Source: Zetaproteobacteria bacterium CG06_land_8_20_14_3_00_59_53 (GTDB lineage: Bacteria > Pseudomonadota > Zetaproteobacteria > Mariprofundales > Mariprofundaceae). From it: 64,000 bases of DNA. Of the stretch, positions 28,156 through 36,923 are shown piece after piece (positions within the stretch are counted from its first letter, which is position 1; every line of letters begins with the position of its first letter). The stretch spans positions 1 to 64,000 of the forward strand of contig PEWE01000020.1 of the NCBI GenBank assembly GCA_002779605.1, read 5' to 3'. The notes under the pieces are model-generated. The model searched no databases. It was not told the DNA's origin and saw nothing but the letters and a program-made list of their open reading frames with translations. Made by a program: the position numbers and the translations under genes.

Positions 28156-29012
28156 TTAAGTCTGACCGGCCGGTTGAAGAGGCTCTGCGCTTCTGCGTTG
28201 TAACGCCAAACTTCAATATGGCCGCATATCTGGAAGAAACAATCCAGTCGGTTCTGCGCAGCCTTGCGCCTGGGGATGAGTATTACATCATCGATGGCGG
28301 TTCTACCGATGGCAGTGTTGATATTATCCGGAAATACGAGGACAGGTTGAGCGGTTGGGGGAGCGAGCCGGACCGCGGTTATGCCGATGCTCTGGCCAAA
28401 GGCTTCGCCATGTCGGATGCACCGCTGATGTGCTGGATCAACAGCAGCGACCTTTTGCTAGATGGCAGCCTCGACATGCGCCGCAAAGCACTTGCCAGGG
28501 ATGGTTGCGAACTCGTGTTCGGTGACGATTACTATATCGATGAGCAAGGGCATGTTTTACAACACAGCAAAGGGCAGGTGGGAAACCTCAGCCACATGAT
28601 GTTGTACGGCGGCTGGACACCCTTGCAGGACGCATGTGCATGGCGGCGGTCGCTGTACGAAGCCTGCGGGGGGCTGGATACCAGCCTGAGCCATGCCGCC
28701 GACTACGACCTGTTCCTTAAAATGAGCCAGCGGACAAATGCCTGCTATCTGCCGATGGTATTAAGTGCCTTCCGAAGGCATGAAGCCCAGATAAGCATAT
28801 GCGGGGCAGCCAATTATACGGTAGAGCGACGCCGCGTCCGCAAGCGTCTGCTGGAGAGCCAGCAAAAGGATTCGGCCTTTCAGAGCCTGGGTCGAACGAT
28901 ATGGTACCGGTTGCTTGTCCAGCTTCGAGCCAGAATACCTTTCCTCAACCGTCGCTGTAGCGACACCATCGGAAAGAGAATCACAGACCTCGGGGCGCAA
29001 AATCTTGCATAA
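28152..29012 (+). CDS. GT2-type glycosyltransferase
   Basis: This protein of about 286 residues shows the GT-A fold opening FCVVTPNFNMAAYLEETIQSV, then IDGGSTDGSVDII and ADALAKGF. The usual DXD position reads as WINSSDLL, seen in the subfamily that includes RfbF-like enzymes. The later WRRSLYEACGGLDTSLSHAADYDLFLKM carries the acceptor-side acidic residues. The start chosen is GTG 28152, forming a GTGA overlap with the previous stop; GTG 28143 is an alternative. Base composition becomes more AT-rich from here to about 32 kb. Confidence 0.82.
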   Translation: MIKSDRPVEEALRFCVVTPNFNMAAYLEETIQSVLRSLAPGDEYYIIDGGSTDGSVDIIRKYEDRLSGWGSEPDRGYADALAKGFAMSDAPLMCWINSSDLLLDGSLDMRRKALARDGCELVFGDDYYIDEQGHVLQHSKGQVGNLSHMMLYGGWTPLQDACAWRRSLYEACGGLDTSLSHAADYDLFLKMSQRTNACYLPMVLSAFRRHEAQISICGAANYTVERRRVRKRLLESQQKDSAFQSLGRTIWYRLLVQLRARIPFLNRRCSDTIGKRITDLGAQNLA

Positions 29013-29032
29013 CGGGTTGCTGGCAATGCCGG

Positions 29033-30364
29033 ATGGTCACTCCATGCGGCATCGGCGGCATTCCCGATGAAGCTTTTGCCGGTACGCTTCCGGTGACTTC
29101 AGTCAAAAGAAATATCTTCGCCAACTACCTGGGGTCGGGAACGGTTGCACTGGCGCCGATCTTCGCCCTGCCCTGGTATCTGGGAATACTCGGCCCGGGG
29201 CAGTTCGGATTGATCGGCATCATCATCACTTTGCAGGCGGTTCTGGGCCTGCTCGATGCAGGCATGAGTCAGGCCCTGATCAGGGAATTCAGTGTACGGC
29301 TGGGGCTTGTGCAGGATGCCCAGCGCAAGACTGCGGAGCTGTTGCTCGGATTCGAGAGGGTGTACTGGGGCTTCGCAGTTGCTCTGGCCCTTGTGACAAT
29401 GCTGTTCGCAGGGTTGATTGCAAGCCATTGGCTCAATCTCGGAGATCTGCCGGTGAGTCTCGGGGAGTTGGCGGTATATGGGGCATCCGCTCTGTTTGCC
29501 GTTCAGTTTCCAGGCTCGATCTACCGCAGCATGCTGGTAGCAGGACAGGCCCAGCTCTCGTTGAATGTGATCATGTCCGCGGCTGCGCTTCTTCGGCATG
29601 CCGGTGCTGTGCTGGTGCTTTTTGTATGGCCGACTTTGCTTGCCTACCTTTGCTGGCATCTGGCTATCGGCCTTCTGGAAACAATCCTCCGGCGATATTA
29701 CGCATGGCGTTGCCTGACTGTCTCAAACACGGATGTCAGTTGGATGCCATCGGTGCTGAAGACCACCTGGGCTCTGGTGGCGGGGATGTCTGCTGCAACC
29801 TGGCTGGGTGCGTTGACGGTGCAGATGGATAAAATCGTGCTCAGCCGGATGGTGCCGATCGACCAGTTCGGCTACTACGTCATTGCCGCCAGTATTGCAG
29901 GAGGGGTATTGCAGTTGGTATACCCGCTGGTGCAGGCCGTGTTGCCACGAGCGATTCAATTGAGGAACGAGCCCGATGCTTTGCTGGCCCTGAGTCTGAA
30001 GTTGTGCAAGGCGATCGGAACGGTGGTTTTGCTCGGAGCGATCGGTTTTGTGTTTGCGGGCCACTGGCTGCTCGGGCTGTGGCTGGGAAATCCCGAGGCC
30101 GAGGCCATCGTATTCCCGCTGCTGGCCATATTGCTGACAGGTACGGTACTGAATGCTTTTTACAATGTGGGGTATATAAACTGGATTGCGCATGAAAAGA
30201 TTCGCCGTGTGTTGCAGGTGAACGCTACGGCCTTTGGCCTGTCGGTCGTGTTGATTCCGCTGCTGGTATATTTCAACGGATCGATCGGTGCAGCATTCGG
30301 CTGGATCATTATCAATCTGATAGGTTTTGTGCTGAGTCTGGAGTGGTTGAGGCGGAAGGAATAG
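29033..30364 (+). CDS. Polysaccharide flippase, second copy
   Basis: This protein of up to 443 residues has about 12-14 membrane helices and the motif SVKRNIFANYLGSGTVAL near the start, the usual beginning of Wzx/RfbX-like flippases. A start at GTG 29093 would put that motif at the N-terminus and fits the family better; ATG 29033 adds 20 residues. It is clearly different from the flippase at 24946 when read side by side. Two flippases imply two different lipid-linked glycans or the merging of two loci. Confidence 0.82.
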   Translation: MVTPCGIGGIPDEAFAGTLPVTSVKRNIFANYLGSGTVALAPIFALPWYLGILGPGQFGLIGIIITLQAVLGLLDAGMSQALIREFSVRLGLVQDAQRKTAELLLGFERVYWGFAVALALVTMLFAGLIASHWLNLGDLPVSLGELAVYGASALFAVQFPGSIYRSMLVAGQAQLSLNVIMSAAALLRHAGAVLVLFVWPTLLAYLCWHLAIGLLETILRRYYAWRCLTVSNTDVSWMPSVLKTTWALVAGMSAATWLGALTVQMDKIVLSRMVPIDQFGYYVIAASIAGGVLQLVYPLVQAVLPRAIQLRNEPDALLALSLKLCKAIGTVVLLGAIGFVFAGHWLLGLWLGNPEAEAIVFPLLAILLTGTVLNAFYNVGYINWIAHEKIRRVLQVNATAFGLSVVLIPLLVYFNGSIGAAFGWIIINLIGFVLSLEWLRRKE

Positions 30365-30371
30365 GATTGAT

Positions 30372-31139
30372 ATGATGAGAAGATTATACTGGTTTGTGTG
30401 CGCGGAGATCGGTTTTGACGCGCGGAGATTTATCCGGTTCTTTCTGGGTATGCCGCGCTATCTGCGGGATTTGAGCCGATTCCGGAAAATCTATCCCGGC
30501 AAGGTGAGTATTCATCCCTGTGTGCAGGATTGGCATGAGGAAGGAGGCTCGGCAGGTGGCGAGTATTTCCTGCAGGACCTTTATGTGGCTCAACAGGTGT
30601 TTCGGGCTGCGCCGGAGAAGCATGTTGATATCGGTTCGCGGATCAACGGGTTTGCAGCGCATGTGGCCAGCTTCCGGGAAATCGAGGTGTTCGATATCCG
30701 TCCCGTGACATCGACTGTTCCCGGTATCGTGTTCAGGCAGGCGGACCTGATGAGCGCCGAGAGGGTAAGTGAAAATTACTGTGATTCTCTTTCCAGCCTG
30801 CATGCGCTCGAACATTTCGGACTCGGCCGTTACGGCGATCCGCTGGATGTGCAGGGACATATCCGGGGTCTGGGCAATATGGCGAGACTGTTGAAGCCCG
30901 GCGGGATTCTTTATTTGTCCTCCCCGGTCGGGAAGGCCCGAATCGAGTTCAATGCACAGAGGATACTTGATCCGCGGGAAGTCATTCGCTGTGCAGAAGA
31001 AAACGGACTGCTTCTCAAAAGTATCGCCTCGGTGCATCCCGACTGTCCTTTGCAGGAAGCGGATGATCCCGAGAGAGAGATCGCAATTCTTGAAAAGATG
31101 CGCTATGCATTGGGCATCTTTGTTTTCGTGAAGCAGTGA
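30372..31139 (+). CDS. DUF268-family protein
   Basis: This 255-residue protein has EYFLQDLYVAQQVF, HVDIGSRINGFAAHVASF, SLSSLHALEHFGLGRYGDP and LLKPGGILYLSSPVG, the block order of DUF268 proteins. The core resembles a class I methyltransferase (HVDIGS at the SAM loop), but the family's activity is unknown; members sit in polysaccharide loci. It lies 7 nt after the second flippase and shares its AT-rich composition. Confidence 0.75.
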   Translation: MMRRLYWFVCAEIGFDARRFIRFFLGMPRYLRDLSRFRKIYPGKVSIHPCVQDWHEEGGSAGGEYFLQDLYVAQQVFRAAPEKHVDIGSRINGFAAHVASFREIEVFDIRPVTSTVPGIVFRQADLMSAERVSENYCDSLSSLHALEHFGLGRYGDPLDVQGHIRGLGNMARLLKPGGILYLSSPVGKARIEFNAQRILDPREVIRCAEENGLLLKSIASVHPDCPLQEADDPEREIAILEKMRYALGIFVFVKQ

Positions 31140-31195
31140 GGGCGAAATAATGATGCTATGCATCCCAATATATTTCCGTAACGATGGATACTTGA

Positions 31196-31924
31196 ATGCA
31201 CGATAAAAGCCAGAAAAATGATGCGATGCTCCTCCGCCGCTTATGGCTGCGAGTCTGTCAGATGGTGGGTGTGTATTATCAGAAGTCGTACTCGCAGTGC
31301 GGCGAGGATCTGATTGTCAGCTATATCTTCGATTCCCTGAAGATCGCACATCCCACCTATCTCGATATCGGCGCCCACCATCCCTATTTTCTGAGCAACA
31401 CATTTCTTTTCTACCGGCGGGGAAGCCGGGGTGTCTGTATCGAACCGGATCCTTTCCTGTTTGATAAAATCAGCAAATCCAGACGCAGGGACCAGAATCT
31501 TAATGTCGGTCTGGCCGGCAAGAGCGGGACTCTGCGGCTGCATGTTTTTTCAAGCCGGACACTCAATACCTTTTCGGGGGAAGAAGCGAAAAAATATATT
31601 GCTGCCGGGCACGAGCAGATTGATTCGCGCGAGATAGTTGTGCTGACCTTCGAGGATGTCATGAGCCGGTGTTTTGACACAGTGCCCGACTTTATCTCTC
31701 TGGATGTCGAGGGGATGGATATGGAGATTCTCGATTCCATAGATTTCACCAAATACAGGCCTGGCGTTTTCTGTATCGAAACCATCACGTATTCGCGGGT
31801 CGGTGAAGGGAAGAAACTGACCGAGATCGACGAGATCATGAGCGGACATAATTACATGAAATATGCGGATACCTATATCAATAGCATTTATGTGGACCGG
31901 GATCTGTGGCGGGCCCATACATGA
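31196..31924 (+). CDS. FkbM-family methyltransferase
   Basis: This 242-residue protein shows SYSQCGEDLIVSYIF, the SAM loop TYLDIGAHHPYFLSNT, CIEPDPFLFDKI and PDFISLDVEGMDMEILDSIDF, the signature blocks of FkbM-type O-methyltransferases. In glycan loci these methylate sugar hydroxyls. It follows the DUF268 gene by 56 nt. Local GC is near 47 percent in a sampled 60-nt row, well below the flanking genes. Confidence 0.85.
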   Translation: MHDKSQKNDAMLLRRLWLRVCQMVGVYYQKSYSQCGEDLIVSYIFDSLKIAHPTYLDIGAHHPYFLSNTFLFYRRGSRGVCIEPDPFLFDKISKSRRRDQNLNVGLAGKSGTLRLHVFSSRTLNTFSGEEAKKYIAAGHEQIDSREIVVLTFEDVMSRCFDTVPDFISLDVEGMDMEILDSIDFTKYRPGVFCIETITYSRVGEGKKLTEIDEIMSGHNYMKYADTYINSIYVDRDLWRAHT

Positions 31925-31997
31925 GGCATGGCTGCAAGGGCTCTACCCCCAACAGGCCGGGGATGCTCAATAGCTGTCCTGCCATGGGGAGTGTTAT

Positions 31998-32075
31998 ATG
32001 ATGCGTATGAATGTCTTTACAATTTCGATACTTTTTCCGACGGATGTCTGCGTTGAAAAGGGAGTGACGGGCTGA
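31998..32075 (+). pseudogene. 25-codon fragment resembling a glycosyltransferase N-terminus
   Basis: This short frame (ATG 31998 to TGA 32075) has a strong SD (GGGGAG, 6 nt upstream) and its stop overlaps the next ATG (TGATG). The peptide MNVFTISILFPTD...VEKGV resembles the first strand and loop of GT4 glycosyltransferases (MKxLTISxLFPN...FVEKRV). I infer the stump of a gene whose body was deleted; it could instead serve as a coupling leader peptide for the next gene. It is too short to be certain. Confidence 0.4.
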
Positions 32076-32818
32076 TGGGTTTATTGCGATCTCTGAAGGA
32101 AATCTATCAAATATCGGCCATCCTGAACTACAACGTCGTGGAGCGTGATGCATGGGTGGCCCGACAAGCCGGGGCATTGCCTGCCGGCAGTCGCGTGCTG
32201 GATGCCGGTGCCGGCTCCTGCCCTTATCGTGCGCTGTTTTCGCATTGCGATTACAAGACCCAGGATTTCACCTCCCTGCAGGGCGAGCAGCTCAGCGGCG
32301 GTGGTTACGGCAGTATCGATTATGTCTGCGATATTGCTTCCATCCCGGTTGAGGACGGCGCATTCGATGCCGTGCTGTGCTCCGAGGTGATCGAGCATGT
32401 TCCCGATCCGGTGGCGGTGATGGCGGAATTCTCCCGAATCCTCAAGCCGGGCGGCAGGCTGCTGCTCACCGCTCCGTTGGGCTCGGGTATCCATCAGGAG
32501 CCGTATCACTTCTACGGCGGCTATACCCCGTTCTGGTACGACAAGGTGCTGGCCGAGAAGGGCTTTAAGGAGATCCGGGTGCAGGCCAATGGCGGTTCGC
32601 TGAAAGCCTTCGCGCAGGAGACGTTGCGCTTTGCGCACATGACCATGCCGTTCGCCGGCATTCTACCGTTTTTCGTCTCTCTGCTCTGGCTGCCTTTCTG
32701 GTTGATGTTGTTGCCGGTTCTGGCGGTGCTCATTCCTGTTGCCGCGCATCTGCTCGACCGTTTCGATGACAAACAGTATTTCACGGTCGGCTATTTCATC
32801 ACCGCGGTGAAGGCCTGA
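32075..32818 (+). CDS. Class I SAM methyltransferase
   Basis: This 247-residue protein has the SAM motif SRVLDAGAGSCPYRALF, then FDAVLCSEVIEHVPDPVAVMAEF and LKPGGRLLLTAPLGSGIHQEPYHF split by the fold, typical of Methyltransf_11 proteins. A hydrophobic stretch near 195-220 suggests membrane contact. The start at 32075 overlaps the stop of the 25-codon fragment. It marks the return to GC-rich sequence. The substrate is probably a glycan or lipid-linked sugar. Confidence 0.8.
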   Translation: MGLLRSLKEIYQISAILNYNVVERDAWVARQAGALPAGSRVLDAGAGSCPYRALFSHCDYKTQDFTSLQGEQLSGGGYGSIDYVCDIASIPVEDGAFDAVLCSEVIEHVPDPVAVMAEFSRILKPGGRLLLTAPLGSGIHQEPYHFYGGYTPFWYDKVLAEKGFKEIRVQANGGSLKAFAQETLRFAHMTMPFAGILPFFVSLLWLPFWLMLLPVLAVLIPVAAHLLDRFDDKQYFTVGYFITAVKA

Positions 32819-32834
32819 AGGTTCTCAATCTCAC

Positions 32835-34055
32835 GTGAAAATCCTGTGCGCCTTCGGTAAGCACAACTACGGCGATGCATCGCGCGGCCTCGGTTACGAG
32901 TACGCGAACTTTCTTCCGGCCCTGCAACACCTCGGCCACGAGCTTGCCTTCTTCGAGCTGTGGGATCGTTCGGCATACAGTGACTTTGCCGAGCTGAACC
33001 GCCGCTTCCTGCAGGCTGTCGAAGGCGAAGCCCCGGATGTGGTGCTGTGCGTGACCATGACCACCGAGCTTTGGCTCGAGACCCTCGAGCTTGCGCGTAA
33101 GGGCAGCGATGCCCTGTTCATCCACTGGAACCCGGATGATTCGTGGAAATACCGGCAGAACTCGCGGCTGATCGCGCCGGGCTTCGATGCGATGGCAACC
33201 ACCTACCCCGCTGTGCAACAGCAGGCGGCGGCGGATGGCCTGCATGACTTCGTGCTCACCCAATGGGCGGCCAATAGCGCGGTGTTCAATGAACCTCTGC
33301 CGGCCGAGGCCTGCGAGCATGATGTCAGTTTCGTCGGTTCCGCTTACGGCAATCGCCTGGCATGGATCGAGGCACTGCAGCAGCGCGGCATCGAGGTCGC
33401 ATGTTTCGGACACGGCTGGCCGAACGGGCCGGTGGCGGCAGGGGATATTCCGCGCATCATGCGGGCCTCGAGGATAAGTCTGAATTTCGGCGATTCCGGC
33501 GTGGTCATGCAGGGCGTGAAGCCGCTGCGCAGCCGGCAGATCAAGGCGCGCGTATTCGAGGTGCCGGGGGCGGGCGGTCTGCTGCTCACCGAGGATGCCG
33601 AGCATCTGGCTGATTGCTTCCGCCCCGATGAGGAGATCGTCGTGTTCAACGATGTGGATGATCTGGCGCAGCGCATCCGCGCGCTGCTGGCCGAGCCAGC
33701 AAGGCGCGATGCCATCGCGCGTGCCGGGCATGAGCGCTGCAAAAAGGAGCACAGCTACGAGGCGCGTTTCTCTGCCTTGCTGGAAGCGGCGAACGCCATG
33801 CGATCCTGCCGCTCGCGGCATGCGTGCAAAATGGATATGGCAGCTTTTGAGCGCATCGCGCTGCGCCACCGTGCCGTGCCTGCATTGAAATTGCTGCGCG
33901 CCCTGCTGCTGCTGCCGTGCAGCCTGATCTGGGGAAGGCAGCGCGGCGTGCGTGCGGCCAGAAGGATGCTGTTCGAACTGAGCTGGCGGCTGGTCGGCGA
34001 TCGTGTCTACCGTGCGGCCGGCTGGCCGGGCAGACTGTTCTACCATGAAAGCTGA
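32835..34055 (+). CDS. CgeB-like glycosyltransferase
   Basis: This 406-residue protein begins with KILCAFGKHNYGDASRGLGYEYANFLPAL and contains FIHWNPDDSW, VSFVGSAYGNR, LNFGDSG and a C-terminal FEVPGAGGLLLTEDAEHL, the pattern of CgeB/Glyco_trans_1_2 glycosyltransferases. The last 80 residues are basic and hydrophobic, suggesting membrane association. The start is GTG 32835. It probably transfers a sugar to the glycan built by this locus; donor and linkage unknown. Confidence 0.75.
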   Translation: MKILCAFGKHNYGDASRGLGYEYANFLPALQHLGHELAFFELWDRSAYSDFAELNRRFLQAVEGEAPDVVLCVTMTTELWLETLELARKGSDALFIHWNPDDSWKYRQNSRLIAPGFDAMATTYPAVQQQAAADGLHDFVLTQWAANSAVFNEPLPAEACEHDVSFVGSAYGNRLAWIEALQQRGIEVACFGHGWPNGPVAAGDIPRIMRASRISLNFGDSGVVMQGVKPLRSRQIKARVFEVPGAGGLLLTEDAEHLADCFRPDEEIVVFNDVDDLAQRIRALLAEPARRDAIARAGHERCKKEHSYEARFSALLEAANAMRSCRSRHACKMDMAAFERIALRHRAVPALKLLRALLLLPCSLIWGRQRGVRAARRMLFELSWRLVGDRVYRAAGWPGRLFYHES

Positions 34056-34075
34056 AAACAAGGCGGGCCGCTGAG

Positions 34076-36049
34076 ATGTGCGGCATTTGCGGATTTGTGA
34101 ATCTGAACGGTGCAGTGGCGGAGCGCGGCATCATCGAGCGTATGAACAACGCCATGCTGCACCGTGGACCCGACGATGCCGGTGTACGCATCGACGGCGA
34201 TACCGCCATGGCCATGCGCCGGCTGTCCATCATGGATGTGGCCGGCGGACACCAGCCCATCGCTAACGAGGACGGCGATGTGTGGACGGTGTTCAACGGC
34301 GAGATCTACAACGCCGGGCCATTGCGCGAGGCATTGCAGCAGCAGGGTCATCACTTTGTCACCAGCACCGATACCGAGGCCATCGTGCACGGCTACGAGC
34401 AGGACGGCATTGAGTCGGTGCATGCGTTGCGCGGCATGTTCGCCTTCGCCGTGCATGATGTCCGCCCGGATGCGGGCCGCCGCCTGTTGCTGGTGCGCGA
34501 CCGGCTGGGGATCAAGCCGCTGTACTACCATCTGGACGACAGGCTGCTGGCCTTCGCCTCGGAGCTGACCAGCCTGTTGCAGCATCCGGCGATCGCGCGC
34601 GCCATCGATCCGCTGGCGCTGAACCAGTATCTGGCCACCGGTATCGTCGCTTCTCCGCGCACCATGTTCAAAGGTATCCGGCAGTTGATGCCCGGACATT
34701 TCCTGCTGCTGGAAGGTGCGCAGGTCGTTGAGCGTGCTTACTGGACACTGCCGTCCGTGGCGGGAGTCGCGGCCGGTTTCGACGAGGCTGTGCAGCGGAC
34801 CCGCAGTCTGCTGGAGGCCTCCATCGGGGAGCACATGATCTCCGATGTGCCGGTCGGCGCGTTCCTCAGCGGCGGCATCGATTCGAGTACGGTGGTGGCG
34901 CTGATGGCGCGCGCCTCGGGCAAGCGTTTTCCGACCTTCTCTGTGCGCTTTCAGGGAAGCGGTTACGATGAGTCCGCCTATGCGCGGCAGGTGGCCGAAC
35001 GTTACGACACCGAGCATCACCAATTCAGCGTGCCGGATCGCGGTTTCAACGAGGAACTGCTGCGCGCCATGATCTCGCATCACGGCCAGCCGACGGCGGA
35101 TTCTTCGGCGCTGCCCACCTTCATGGTTTCTACACTGGCCCGCCGGCATGTGAAGGTGGCGCTCTCCGGTGACGGCGGCGACGAGTGTTTCGCCGGTTAT
35201 TCGCACTATGGCTGGCTGCACGGTATCGCTCGCCTTTATGGCATCCCGCGCCCGCTGCGTGCGGGCCTGCTCGGTCTGCTGCGAGGTGCGGCAAGGGCCA
35301 CGCCGCTTGGCGGCATGGCCGCGTTGCGTCAGCCGATCAACGCACTCGAGGCCTCCTTGCAGGGCAGGCATCGTCTGCCGCTGGAGGTGTTGCGGCTGAA
35401 CGATGCCGGCAGCATCGATGCCCTGTTGATGCCCGCATGGCACAGCGATGATACCGCTGTTTGGCAGGAACTGGACGAGGAGCTTGCACAGACATCCGGT
35501 GCGGATGCGGTGGCGGTGGCACAGCGTTTTTCATGTCGCTACTTCATGCCCGATGCCTACCTGCCCAAGGTGGACCGCATGAGCATGGCCGCCTCGCTGG
35601 AGGTGCGCGTACCCTTCCTCGACCACCGGCTGGTCGAATACGCGCTTTCGCTGCCCGGCCACATGCACTGGCAGAACGGTGTGGGCAAGCGGGTGTTGCG
35701 TGCCGCTGTGGCCGATCTGCTGCCTGAGGATATCTTCACGCATCGCAAACAGGGTTTCTCCATCCCGCTGCATACCTGGGCTGACGACCACTATTACGCG
35801 CTGGCCGAAGAGCTGCTCAATGAAGCCGCCGTGACGCGCCGTGGCATCTTCGATGCGCATGCCGTGCGCCAGCTGATCAGACGCTGCCGCGGCATCGAGC
35901 CGAGGCGGGCGGCGCTGGAGAGTGAATACCGCCTGAGTCATCGCCTGTTCCAGCTGGTGGTGTTCGAGCTGTGGTGCCGCATGTATCTCGACGATCTTCC
36001 TGCAGGCCCCGCCCCTGTGGATGTCGAACGGCTGCTTGCGCATGGCTGA
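34076..36049 (+). CDS. asnB: AsnB-type glutamine amidotransferase (asparagine synthase-like)
   Basis: This 657-residue protein has the N-terminal nucleophile cysteine (MCGICGFVN), LHRGPDDAG, FNGEIYN and TDTEAIVHGYE of class II glutaminases, then the PP-loop synthetase motif VPVGAFLSGGIDSSTVVALM and ALSGDGGDECFAGYSHYG. DRMSMAASLEVRVPFLDHRLVEY is also typical. In polysaccharide loci such enzymes often amidate uronic acids rather than make free asparagine. The length is slightly above the usual 600-630 residues. Its stop overlaps the next gene by 8 nt. Confidence 0.88.
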   Translation: MCGICGFVNLNGAVAERGIIERMNNAMLHRGPDDAGVRIDGDTAMAMRRLSIMDVAGGHQPIANEDGDVWTVFNGEIYNAGPLREALQQQGHHFVTSTDTEAIVHGYEQDGIESVHALRGMFAFAVHDVRPDAGRRLLLVRDRLGIKPLYYHLDDRLLAFASELTSLLQHPAIARAIDPLALNQYLATGIVASPRTMFKGIRQLMPGHFLLLEGAQVVERAYWTLPSVAGVAAGFDEAVQRTRSLLEASIGEHMISDVPVGAFLSGGIDSSTVVALMARASGKRFPTFSVRFQGSGYDESAYARQVAERYDTEHHQFSVPDRGFNEELLRAMISHHGQPTADSSALPTFMVSTLARRHVKVALSGDGGDECFAGYSHYGWLHGIARLYGIPRPLRAGLLGLLRGAARATPLGGMAALRQPINALEASLQGRHRLPLEVLRLNDAGSIDALLMPAWHSDDTAVWQELDEELAQTSGADAVAVAQRFSCRYFMPDAYLPKVDRMSMAASLEVRVPFLDHRLVEYALSLPGHMHWQNGVGKRVLRAAVADLLPEDIFTHRKQGFSIPLHTWADDHYYALAEELLNEAAVTRRGIFDAHAVRQLIRRCRGIEPRRAALESEYRLSHRLFQLVVFELWCRMYLDDLPAGPAPVDVERLLAHG

Positions 36050-36923
36050 TTCACCTGTGATCAGCATCGGCATGCCGGTGTTCAATGCCGCCAGGAGTCT
36101 GCGCTCTGCACTGATCTCGATCCTGCTGCAGGATTTCGAGGCCTGGGAACTGCTGCTCATCGACGATGGTTCGACCGACGATACGCTGGCAATCGCCCGC
36201 TCCTTCGACGATGTGCGTATCCGGGTGCTGTCGGATGGCGTCAATCGCGGTCTGGCCGCGCGCCTGAACGAGGCGGTGAGGGAGAGTCGCGGCGAGTATT
36301 TCGTGCGCATGGATGGCGACGACATCGCTTTTCCGTGCCGGCTGACGCGACAGCTCGCCTATCTGCGCTCGCATCCCGAAGTCGATCTGGTCGGCGGCTG
36401 GGCAGTGGTGTTCGATTCTTCATCCGAACTGCGCGGCAGGCGCACGCCTGCGGAATCGCATGAAGCCATCTGTGCCACACCGTGGACGGGCTTCCCGCTG
36501 ATGCACCCGACATTCATGGCGAGAACCGGGTGGTTCAGGGCTTTTCCCTACGACGAATCGCTGTCCAAGGCGCAGGATCAGGTGCTGCTGGCGGGTGCCT
36601 GCCTGTCGTCGCGGTTTGCCAATGTACAGGATTTCGTGCTGGCCTATCGTGAGGATGCGCCGGGAACCGGCAAGCTGTGGGCCAGCAGGCGTTGCATGAT
36701 GCGCGGCATGTTCCGGGCCTATACAGACATGGGGCGCAAAGACTGGGCATGGCGCGCCGTGGCCGCTCAGGGGTTGCGCATGCTGGCGGATATCCCGGCT
36801 ATGTTGCCGCCCGTCAGGCGCAGGCTGCTCCGCCGGCGTTCGCTTACAGCAGAGGAGGATGATGTGGCGCGCTGGCAGGATCTGTTGCTGCGCATCGCCA
36901 CATGGGGTGCTTCGCGTGGCTAG
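36042..36923 (+). CDS. GT2-type glycosyltransferase
   Basis: This 293-residue protein begins MADSPVISIGMPVFNAARSL and has the GT-A core LLLIDDGSTDDTLAIA and FVRMDGDDIAFPCRL with the metal-binding DXD-type motif. The start ATG 36042 lies inside asnB by 8 nt, and its stop overlaps the next gene by 8 nt, so it belongs to the tightly coupled block from 34 to 40.4 kb. The C-terminal region is basic with possible membrane contact. Confidence 0.88.
   Translation: MADSPVISIGMPVFNAARSLRSALISILLQDFEAWELLLIDDGSTDDTLAIARSFDDVRIRVLSDGVNRGLAARLNEAVRESRGEYFVRMDGDDIAFPCRLTRQLAYLRSHPEVDLVGGWAVVFDSSSELRGRRTPAESHEAICATPWTGFPLMHPTFMARTGWFRAFPYDESLSKAQDQVLLAGACLSSRFANVQDFVLAYREDAPGTGKLWASRRCMMRGMFRAYTDMGRKDWAWRAVAAQGLRMLADIPAMLPPVRRRLLRRRSLTAEEDDVARWQDLLLRIATWGASRG

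Noticed and set aside
32799-34061. A 420-codon minus-strand frame opposite the CgeB-like gene
   Set aside because: Same shadow effect; the plus-strand frame has recognisable glycosyltransferase blocks and fits the operon direction.
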